From positions 165,600 through 229,599 of the forward strand of contig JAHCHP010000002.1 of assembly GCA_026129765.1 (NCBI GenBank): DNA of 64,000 bases. Direction: 5' to 3'. Made by a program: the position numbers and the translations under genes. The DNA comes from Fimbriimonadia bacterium. GTDB lineage: Bacteria > Armatimonadota > Fimbriimonadia > Fimbriimonadales > GBS-DC. Positions 54,028 to 60,676 of this stretch are shown one piece after another (position 1 is the stretch's first letter; each line of letters opens with the position of its first letter). The notes beneath the pieces were generated by a model that saw only the letters and a list, made by a program, of their open reading frames with translations, was not told the DNA's origin and did not search any database.

Positions 54028-55698
54028 TCACTTTTCGGACGCGCCGATGACACTCGCGAAGACCGGTATCTCGATGGTGGGCTGCTTGGAATCATTGGTT
54101 TTCACCGTCAATTTATGACGAATCTGCCCTGACTGCCAGCCGCCGTTATAGCGCAGGATGATTCGGTGCTGCGTGCCATTTTCCAAAGACTCATGCTGAA
54201 TCTGGATCGTGGGGTCATCCGACTCGACTTTCTCAACCTGGAACCCGTTCGTTCGCTTCACCAGCGTCACAATCTGCTCGATGGGCAGAGGCGTATTGGT
54301 TTGAATGGTTCCCATATAGACCTGAGCAGGCGTCACGATAATACCCTTCTCATACGAGACGCTCAAGTTGACTTGCGGCTCCCGGCTGGAGTTGGTCATT
54401 GCTGTCACCAAGAAAGCCCCTCGACCTACTGGCGCCTCGGGCTTCACTTCCACCAGCAAACGATACTTTTTGGGATCGCCGTTCACAGGCGCGACTTTCG
54501 CCTCCACATACGGTACACTGGAGGAGACTTTGGTGATTTCTATAGCCTCATCCACATTGATATCCAACTCCGCTTCATACTTCGTAACGGTGCTGTCCTC
54601 CAAGACCAGGTTCACCGTTTCTGAAGGCACAATGGTGATCGGCGCGACTACGTTCGTGGTCATGCGCAGGCTGGCGCGAGTCGAATCGGGGTCATTCGTG
54701 GTCAAATCAATCGCTTTTACGATGGGACCGCGAAAACCGCCTGTCTTCAATTCCGCTTCAATTTTACCCTCTGCGCCCGGCGCGATCTCTTTGTCGTAAT
54801 TGGCAACCGTGCATCCGCAGTTCGGTTTCGCATCGATGGTCAAAGGCGCGTCGCCCGCGTTCTTGATTTTGAAGGTGTAATGAACGGTGTCTCCACGCAT
54901 CGATTTGCCGCCATCGATTTCCATGGCTTCAATTACCATTTTGGGTTTCGGCATATAGAGCGCAACCTTGTTTTTGCAAGCCTCCATCAGTTGGCGGCGG
55001 GCATTCAAGAGGTCTTTCGCCATCTTCACTTCCGCTTCTGAGGGAGTTTTTGCCGCATCGTTCGTGGTCCAAACGGGTCCCATAACGCCGCCCTCGCTGG
55101 GAGAAACCGCCAGACCCAGATAGACCCCCAAACCCTGAGAGACCATATGATTGATGGACATGGCAGGCTGAGCCATTTCGGTGTAGGGCTGCATGGTGGC
55201 AACTCGCATCAAGCTGGAGCGCGAAGTGGGGTTGTTCGCTTGTCCTGGCTTGGGGATCGCTAAGCGTGAATCGGTGCTGACCAACCGGAACTGCCCTGCG
55301 GTGATTTGCGCGACATCATACTCAAACAAAATATGGATGTTCGCATTCTCCTCGTTTTCAGTGAACTCGAACTTAACGCTGTTCGCCAAAAGGCTGTTCC
55401 AGGTATTGACCGCGTCCTGTGCCGCTTTGCGGTATTCGTCCCGGTTCGCTTTGGGCAATGCTGACCAACTTGCGTAAATCTTCACATTGGACGGAACCAT
55501 CAGTGGCTCGATCAACAGGCTTGCGCTTTCAAATTCGCCATTCGCTAATGAGTTAATAACTTTGTAAAGCTGCTCATGTTCTGTCTGGTTCATATCCTTG
55601 GGCAGGACCGGCGCTTGCGGGCGGGTGGCATTCTGTGCTAAGCAGACGCTCACAGCTAACATCGCCAGCAAAAATGCGTAGATGTTTTTCAATTTCAT
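54028..55698 (-). CDS. Secreted protein: degenerate metzincin domain plus DUF1573 domains
   Basis: This encodes 556 residues from the ATG at 55698, with AGGAGGAAG upstream. A signal peptide (MKLKNIYAFLLAMLAVSVCLA) is followed by a matrixin-like region (residues 50-200: RKAAQDAVNTWNSLL ... VKFEFTENEENANIHILFEYD ... MSINHMVSQGLGVYLGLA). There the zinc motif HExxHxxG is reduced to H184-M-V-S-Q-G-L-G, so protease activity is unlikely. From about residue 275 there is a DUF1573 domain (GDAPLTIDAKPNCGCTVANYDKEIAPGAEGKIEAELKT) and further Ig-like beta domains, one following CGC. It is likely a periplasmic or surface protein. Confidence 0.85.
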   Translation of the reverse strand: MKLKNIYAFLLAMLAVSVCLAQNATRPQAPVLPKDMNQTEHEQLYKVINSLANGEFESASLLIEPLMVPSNVKIYASWSALPKANRDEYRKAAQDAVNTWNSLLANSVKFEFTENEENANIHILFEYDVAQITAGQFRLVSTDSRLAIPKPGQANNPTSRSSLMRVATMQPYTEMAQPAMSINHMVSQGLGVYLGLAVSPSEGGVMGPVWTTNDAAKTPSEAEVKMAKDLLNARRQLMEACKNKVALYMPKPKMVIEAMEIDGGKSMRGDTVHYTFKIKNAGDAPLTIDAKPNCGCTVANYDKEIAPGAEGKIEAELKTGGFRGPIVKAIDLTTNDPDSTRASLRMTTNVVAPITIVPSETVNLVLEDSTVTKYEAELDINVDEAIEITKVSSSVPYVEAKVAPVNGDPKKYRLLVEVKPEAPVGRGAFLVTAMTNSSREPQVNLSVSYEKGIIVTPAQVYMGTIQTNTPLPIEQIVTLVKRTNGFQVEKVESDDPTIQIQHESLENGTQHRIILRYNGGWQSGQIRHKLTVKTNDSKQPTIEIPVFASVIGASEK

Positions 55699-55821
55699 AC
55701 CAACTTCCTCCTGAGAGAATACTGGGATTCTGAATTCTCTCTTCTCTTTTATTATAGCCCAAAAATGCCCCAATATAGCCTAAAAAAGAACCAGATTTTC
55801 AAAAATGGGGCAAGAATCGCG

Positions 55822-56790
55822 CTACCGACTGCCCGGAATCACCACATCCGCGACCGGCTTGCCTTCCACATACCGGAGCAGGTTCTGGACAACGCCCTGC
55901 GCAATCCGTTGCTGCGCTTCTAAGGTTACGCCCGCGCCATGCGGCGACAGGATCACATTCGGCGCAGTCAGCAGCGGGTTCTGGGGATCGGGCGGCTCCG
56001 GCGAAAAGACATCGATGGCTGCGCCCCCCAAATGACCGCTCTTCAGCGCATCCACCAGCGCGGCTTCATCCACCAGTTCAGAACGCGCGGTGTTGATCAA
56101 AAACGCGCCCGGTTTCATGCGTTGGAACGCTTCCTTATTCAGCATGCCCCGCGTTGCATCGGTGAGCGGGATATGTAGCGTCACGATGTCGCTTTCCGCA
56201 ATCAGAGTCTCCCAATCAACCAGCGTCACGCCCAAAGCGTCCTCATCGGCGGCAGGCAGGGGATGTTCATCATAATAGAACATCGTCACCTGGAACGGCA
56301 GCAAGCGCGATGCCACCTCCCGACCGATTCTCCCCATACCCACAATCCCGAAAGTTTTGCTTTGCATATCTTTGGCTTTGGAAATCCAGAGGGGCAATGA
56401 CCATTCGCCATTCGTTAGAAGATTATGCGCGGGAATCAGCCCCCTGAGCAGGCTCAAAGCCACCATCACCACGTGTTCTGCCACGCTGACTGTGTTTGCG
56501 CCCGTCACACAAGCGACTGCGATACCCAAATCTTGAGCTGCTTGAACATCGACATGGTCCACGCCGACGCCCGCCACCTGTATAAAGCGCAGCCGTTTCG
56601 CCTGCTCCAAATGCGCGCGTTTGATGGGGGTGAAAGCGGTTGAAATCAAAACGTCCATATCCTCTAAGTGAGCGTTCATTTCCTCTTCGGTTGTTGCTAA
56701 GGAAAGCGTATGCCCCGCAAACAATGCGCCCAACATAGCCACTTGCGCCTGCACCTGTTCGGAAGGGGGTAGAACTGCGACAATTTTCAT
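55822..56790 (-). CDS. D-isomer specific 2-hydroxyacid dehydrogenase
   Basis: This encodes 322 residues with a bipartite fold. The NAD-binding motif is FGIVGMGRIGREVASRL. The catalytic residues are Arg in INTARSELVDE, Glu in DVFSPEPPD and His in ILSPHGAG. It interconverts a 2-oxoacid and a D-2-hydroxyacid. Phosphoglycerate, glyoxylate and lactate-type substrates are all possible. It starts 28 nt after the R2lox stop on the same strand, suggesting a shared transcript. Confidence 0.92.
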   Translation of the reverse strand: MKIVAVLPPSEQVQAQVAMLGALFAGHTLSLATTEEEMNAHLEDMDVLISTAFTPIKRAHLEQAKRLRFIQVAGVGVDHVDVQAAQDLGIAVACVTGANTVSVAEHVVMVALSLLRGLIPAHNLLTNGEWSLPLWISKAKDMQSKTFGIVGMGRIGREVASRLLPFQVTMFYYDEHPLPAADEDALGVTLVDWETLIAESDIVTLHIPLTDATRGMLNKEAFQRMKPGAFLINTARSELVDEAALVDALKSGHLGGAAIDVFSPEPPDPQNPLLTAPNVILSPHGAGVTLEAQQRIAQGVVQNLLRYVEGKPVADVVIPGSR

Positions 56791-56818
56791 TATTTTTGGT
56801 CTCCTGAAATTTCAAGCG

Positions 56819-57739
56819 TTACTCCGACGACGCCTCCTCGGTTTGGTCGGCAATCCGGTAAATCTGTTCTAATGTCTGGCTTTTCGCGCGCTCTAACCGC
56901 TGATACCGGCGGTCGAATTGGTTCATCGCATAGCCCAAAAACTCATCTTGGGTTAAGCCATACGGCATTTCGCCGTCATAAGCGGAAAAGACTTCCTGAA
57001 CCACACCCATCGCGGGCGGCACGAGGGTCATCATGCGCTGCTGAACCACCTCCCAGACCTCCTCATGCTCCACAATTAATCGCGACAGCAGAAAAACGCC
57101 ATAAGCGATATGCCGTGCCTCATCGCGCATCATCAGGTTCAATCCCTGTGTGAAGCCGGGCAGCAGGTTGCTGCGCTTGAAGGCTTCGAACGAAGCGTAG
57201 TAGCCGGTTTCCGCCAGTACGCCTTCCACGATCATATTGTATGTCACAGAGGCTTCTGCTTGCGCTGTGGGCGATGGATCGGTCAAAAGGCGGTTCAAGG
57301 AGCGGGGCAGTTCTTCATAGAAAATCGTTTTGTAGGACGGCGAATGGTAATGGCTCAAGTCATGATGCGCGCCCGCTACCTCGTCCAAATATCGGCGCAT
57401 AAACTCCACATGTTTCGACTCTTCCCAAAGAAAAGCGGTCAAGAACATCTCTTCTTCCAGCCTGCCCTCCCGCGCCACGGTCATCACCAAGGGCAGCAAG
57501 TCTAAGGTGACGCTCTCCTCGCCCGCCTGAAACAAAGACACCAACCGGAGCGCGACATCCCGCTCCAATTCGCTCATTTGCTGCCAATCCTGCTGGTCTT
57601 GGGAGAAGTCAATGCTGGCGGGGTCCCAAACGCCTAATTGTTTGGCTTTCTGGAACATGCGCATGGCGGGGTGTTGGCGATTGAACCCTCCCGCGCTGGT
57701 CGTGATAAACTGTTCATGTCTCTCGATGGGCGTGATCAT
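56819..57739 (-). CDS. R2-like ligand-binding oxidase (Mn/Fe, R2lox)
   Basis: This encodes 306 residues from the ATG at 57739, with AGAGGAG 8 nt upstream. It is a ferritin-like protein of the ribonucleotide-reductase R2 group. The metal ligands are E74, E107, H110, E172, E207 and H210. These fall exactly 5 residues after those of Geobacillus R2lox as I recall them (69, 102, 105, 167, 202, 205). The Val-Tyr cross-link pair also aligns (V77, Y167). R2lox carries a Mn/Fe cofactor and binds a long-chain fatty acid. Its reaction is unknown. It forms a pair with a 2-hydroxyacid dehydrogenase. Confidence 0.88.
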   Translation of the reverse strand: MITPIERHEQFITTSAGGFNRQHPAMRMFQKAKQLGVWDPASIDFSQDQQDWQQMSELERDVALRLVSLFQAGEESVTLDLLPLVMTVAREGRLEEEMFLTAFLWEESKHVEFMRRYLDEVAGAHHDLSHYHSPSYKTIFYEELPRSLNRLLTDPSPTAQAEASVTYNMIVEGVLAETGYYASFEAFKRSNLLPGFTQGLNLMMRDEARHIAYGVFLLSRLIVEHEEVWEVVQQRMMTLVPPAMGVVQEVFSAYDGEMPYGLTQDEFLGYAMNQFDRRYQRLERAKSQTLEQIYRIADQTEEASSE

Positions 57740-57775
57740 TCGCTGGTCTCCTCTTTGAAACATCCTGATTTCGAG

Positions 57776-57809
57776 TTCGACCGGCAAGTCAAATTTCCTG
57801 CCGGTCGAA
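57776..57809. promoter_or_regulatory. Perfect 11-bp inverted repeat upstream of R2lox gene
   Basis: TTCGACCGGCA and TGCCGGTCGAA are separated by 12 nt. The repeat lies 36 nt upstream of the R2lox start and 61 nt upstream of the divergent gene -10. It may be an operator or a 5-prime UTR hairpin. Confidence 0.55.
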
Positions 57810-57869
57810 CGATGAAACAACATTCAAGCAATAAACGTGAGGAGGCGGCATCAAAAGTACGGTTTAGGT

Positions 57870-57875
57870 ATAATT
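57870..57875 (+). promoter_or_regulatory. -10 element of nucleotidyltransferase-like gene
   Basis: TTTAGGTATAAT has TATAAT at 57870-57875, 16 nt before the ATG at 57892, with GAGAGG between. No clear -35. Confidence 0.5.
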
Positions 57876-57891
57876 TGCTGAGAGGTACATT

Positions 57892-58560
57892 ATGGCTGGC
57901 ACAACCCATTTGTCGGAGGGAGTCTCAGAGCCGCTCTCGACCAAGGCGCGGATGCGTAAGACCATCATTCGCTTGGCGAAGAGGCGGCAAAAGCCTGGTT
58001 CTGGCAGTGGAAAAGCCTTCTTGCGAGAGAGGACAACATTGATTAGATATCCAGACTTGAGCCAACCCTTTCAGAACATCGATTGGGCAGTTGTTGGAGC
58101 GGTGGCTACCCGGCTCTACATGCCTGAACGACTTACTCAGGATATGGATGTGCTGGTCTTGACGGCTGATTCTCCAACTGCGCGTCGCCAATTGCGAGCG
58201 GCTGGGTTCCAGCACGTGGGCGAGCTATCGATCGGTGGTAGCCAGTGGCGTTCCCCCGATGGCTTCAACATTGATTTGTTAGAATGTGACGCCGAGTGGT
58301 GTCGAGGCGCATTGCAGGAGGCGGCTCATAATCGCGATGCCCACGGTCTCCCTATTCTTCCACTCCCTTACCTCGTTTTGATGAAATTTGAAGCCAGCCG
58401 AGCGCAAGATATTGCCGACATCACGCGCATGCTGGGACAAGCGGGCGAGGCAGATTTGGATGCTGTCCGCGCGCTTTTTGATCGTTATTTACTCTACGAA
58501 AAGGACGATTTGGAGAGTCTGATTTCCCTGGGGCAATTGGAAATGCAGAGTGAGGATTAA
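57892..58560 (+). CDS. Nucleotidyltransferase-like protein with basic N-terminal extension
   Basis: This encodes 222 residues. From about residue 60 it reads as a minimal nucleotidyltransferase of the MNT/AbiEii type: IDWAVVGAVATRLYMPERLTQDMDVLVL (metal DxD), then GFNIDLLE and a helical tail (LPYLVLMKFEASRAQDIADITRMLGQAGEADLDAVRALFDRYL). The first 50 residues (STKARMRKTIIRLAKRRQKPGSGSGKAFLRERTTL) are basic and low complexity. The coding start could be later, at ATT/TTG near 58039. Similar proteins act in toxin-antitoxin pairs, but no partner is seen next to it. Confidence 0.72.
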   Translation: MAGTTHLSEGVSEPLSTKARMRKTIIRLAKRRQKPGSGSGKAFLRERTTLIRYPDLSQPFQNIDWAVVGAVATRLYMPERLTQDMDVLVLTADSPTARRQLRAAGFQHVGELSIGGSQWRSPDGFNIDLLECDAEWCRGALQEAAHNRDAHGLPILPLPYLVLMKFEASRAQDIADITRMLGQAGEADLDAVRALFDRYLLYEKDDLESLISLGQLEMQSED

Positions 58561-58614
58561 CATGACCTAATAACGGTCCCCCCCGTGAACGAGGAGAACC
58601 GCATAGAGCCGACA

Positions 58615-59640
58615 TTAAGACCCCAGTAAATGCGCGTTTGCTTTTTTTCTTCGGCGCAACGCTGCCAATCCGACTGACAGGGCAATTAGGCTGGCGGGTT
58701 CCGGCACGGGTGTAACAACAAACAGATCGCCCGCATCCGTGTATTGCCCGTTCACAATCAGAATCCCGTCGCCGTCGAAAGGCGCAAAACGCGAACCATA
58801 GTACGCAAGCGAGGTCGGGAACGGGAACGCGCCGCTGAACTCACCGAATGGTTGCGCGATACCGTTGGAAAGGCTCGTTAAAGTCCGCTGGGTCGTTCCA
58901 AACAGATCGCCCTCCGAGTCGACCGCTAATGCCCCCAAAGCGGAACCGTTGCCGCCCGCCAACGAAAGCGTTTCTTCCAATAGAAGCCCTGTCAAAGAGC
59001 CGTTAGCATATTGCGGCGCGAAGCGGAACACCTGACCCGGATTGCCAATGAAGTTGGGGTCATTGGTGTCGCCTGTATAGATTCGTCCGCTCGCGCTGAC
59101 CAATCCCGCGCCGTAGCCATTCCCAATGCCCGATACCAACTCCATTACCGAGCCGTTTGCCACATAATGAAGCACGTTCGCTTGCGGTCCCGATGACGTC
59201 AATGCGAGAATCCCCTCGCCAAAAGGCAACACTTCCGCGACATCCGGCAACGCGCCCGCCGGCGCCAGCGTTTCGCCCTGATTTGTGTGTACGTTCCACT
59301 TAAAAGCGGTGTCCAAGTCGCCATTTTCGCCAAAGATCAGGTTCTGGGTGTCTGCCCACGCCAGCCCGCCGAAGAACTTCCATTCGGGTCGGCTGAGGGT
59401 AGTCAGCAATTGGCGACCTTGCGGGCGAATCCGGTCGTAGATTTTGATCGTCGCGCCACCGCCAAACTCGCCTTTGGCAACTGCTAACTTCCCGTCGGGG
59501 CTGACCGCCATCAGGTCACCCTCTAATTGAAGCGGATAAGCGCGGAAACCGGTGGCGGGCGTAAAGCCATTCACTTGGGCAGAGGCGGCGACCAGTGTCA
59601 GCGCGCCTGAAAACAAGAATACGTGCCATCGTTGAAGCAT
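58615..59640 (-). CDS. PEP-CTERM sorted exported protein, beta-propeller-like
   Basis: This encodes 341 residues from the ATG at 59640, with AAGGAGG 9 nt upstream. A signal peptide (MLQRWHVFLFSGALTLVAASAQ) is followed by repeating strands (AVSPDGKLAVAKGEFGGGATIKIYDR, LGALAVDSEGDLFGTTQRTLTSLSNG) like an NHL/SMP-30-type propeller. The PEP-CTERM tail is complete: PVPEPASLIALSVGLAALRRRKK. It is exported and processed by an exosortase that is not in this window. A cobalamin riboswitch and a terminator precede it, so expression should fall when B12 is plentiful. Confidence 0.88.
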   Translation of the reverse strand: MLQRWHVFLFSGALTLVAASAQVNGFTPATGFRAYPLQLEGDLMAVSPDGKLAVAKGEFGGGATIKIYDRIRPQGRQLLTTLSRPEWKFFGGLAWADTQNLIFGENGDLDTAFKWNVHTNQGETLAPAGALPDVAEVLPFGEGILALTSSGPQANVLHYVANGSVMELVSGIGNGYGAGLVSASGRIYTGDTNDPNFIGNPGQVFRFAPQYANGSLTGLLLEETLSLAGGNGSALGALAVDSEGDLFGTTQRTLTSLSNGIAQPFGEFSGAFPFPTSLAYYGSRFAPFDGDGILIVNGQYTDAGDLFVVTPVPEPASLIALSVGLAALRRRKKANAHLLGS

Positions 59641-59687
59641 AATGTAAGACCTCCTTTGCATTGAGCAGCGGGCGCGCGCCTTTCCCT

Positions 59688-59736
59688 AAAAAAAACAAAA
59701 CGCGCCTTCGCTGCGATTCGGTCTCGAGCGAGGCGC
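59688..59736 (-). terminator. Intrinsic terminator of riboswitch expression platform
   Basis: On the minus strand, GCGCCTCGCT pairs with AGCGAAGGCGC (one bulge) and is followed by GTTTTGTTTTTTTT. It lies between the aptamer and the PEP-CTERM start codon, the position expected for a transcription-attenuation switch. Confidence 0.75.
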
Positions 59737-59775
59737 ATGCAAAACGAAAGAGCGGGATTGTGCTGGACGGATGTT

Positions 59776-59993
59776 TGTGGGTAGCCTGAGGACGCGCTCC
59801 CTTCTCATCAAATCCCAGCGTTCCGCCTGACGATTCGCGCTCCCCTTGCTCGAAGGGAGCCTGCCATAAAGGCAGGGCAAGCGACAGTCGCGTCAGGCAT
59901 TCGGGCTTCCCGCCTAAAGCAGGTTACCGTTGCGGCACAGCGCCGGATTTTCACCGGACTTCCCCCGACCAGGCTTTCCGAAGAAAACCCACA
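59776..59993 (-). ncRNA. Cobalamin (B12) riboswitch aptamer
   Basis: Reading the minus strand, P1 closes with TGTGGGT (59993-59987) and ACCCACA (59782-59776). Inside, the conserved core GGGGGAAGTCCGGTG (59966-59952), then AAAATCCGGCGCTGTGCCGC and AACGGTAA match the cobalamin riboswitch consensus GGGAA..GGTG.AA.CC..GC.G..CCGCAAC. An AAGCCCGAATGCC segment leads to an 8-bp helix (59891-59898 with 59825-59832) holding two hairpins, like the P7-P11 arms. I cannot resolve the L5-L13 kissing loop by eye. The 218-nt length is normal. Confidence 0.85.
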
Positions 59994-60676
59994 TGCGACT
60001 GGAAAGGCATATTGATGTTTCTTCAGGCAGGGAACGATTCCTGCAAAAAGAAATAGATACGGTGTTGAATTCAGATATTCGGCGGTTAGAAAATGATGTG
60101 CTGCGCGCCTTTATCGCCGCGTTAGAGCAAGCGCACCCCCAAATGCGAGGACACTCGGAGCGGGTCGCGTCCTATGCGGTGGCAACGGCGCAGGCACTGG
60201 GTCTAAACGCAGCCTTTTTAAGGCAGGTTCGCATCGCTGCCGCGCTTCACGATGTGGGGCTGTTGGTGGTTCCAACTTGGGGAGGCGGCGCGTTGTCGCC
60301 GGAACAGTGGCAGGCGGTTCGGAAGCACCCGGAAACAGGCGCGCAGATGGTGAGCCGCATCCAGCGGTTTCAAACACCCTCAGAGTGGATTTTGGCTCAT
60401 CATGAGCGCTGGGATGGTAACGGCTACCCGAAAGGACTTGCAGGAGCAGCGATCCCGCTGGGCGCGCGGATTTTGGCGGTGGCGGAAGCGTTCGACTCGA
60501 TGACCTGTTTCGATTTCTACAAAACGCCCCTCAGCGAGGCGCAGGCTTTAGAGGAGATCAAGGCGCATGCTGGAACCCAGTTTGACCCGGAGGTGGCAGC
60601 GGCTTTTTTGAGAATTCAACCCATCATCCAACCGCCGCCTGCCTCCGAGCTTACTCCTCTGTCGAGCCGAAATTGA
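59993..60676 (+). CDS. HD-GYP domain phosphodiesterase-like protein
   Basis: This encodes 227 residues from the ATG at 59993; the frame opens at 59930, inside the riboswitch. After a short N-terminal helix (FLQKEIDTVLNSDIRRLENDV) the HD-GYP domain is complete: RGHSERVASYAVATAQALG, AALHDVGLLVVP, HPETGAQMVSRI, ILAHHERWDGNGYPKGL and ARILAVAEAFDSMT. HD-GYP enzymes hydrolyse cyclic di-GMP. There is no receiver domain. The start codon overlaps the first base of the divergent riboswitch. Its 3-prime end overlaps the subtilase gene by 26 bp. Confidence 0.9.
   Translation: MRLERHIDVSSGRERFLQKEIDTVLNSDIRRLENDVLRAFIAALEQAHPQMRGHSERVASYAVATAQALGLNAAFLRQVRIAAALHDVGLLVVPTWGGGALSPEQWQAVRKHPETGAQMVSRIQRFQTPSEWILAHHERWDGNGYPKGLAGAAIPLGARILAVAEAFDSMTCFDFYKTPLSEAQALEEIKAHAGTQFDPEVAAAFLRIQPIIQPPPASELTPLSSRN

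Noticed and set aside
59686..59880. Small minus-strand ORF between aptamer and PEP-CTERM gene, and the extended HD-GYP frame from 59930
   Set aside because: Both overlap the riboswitch and its terminator. The sequence is explained by RNA structure, and better starts exist downstream.
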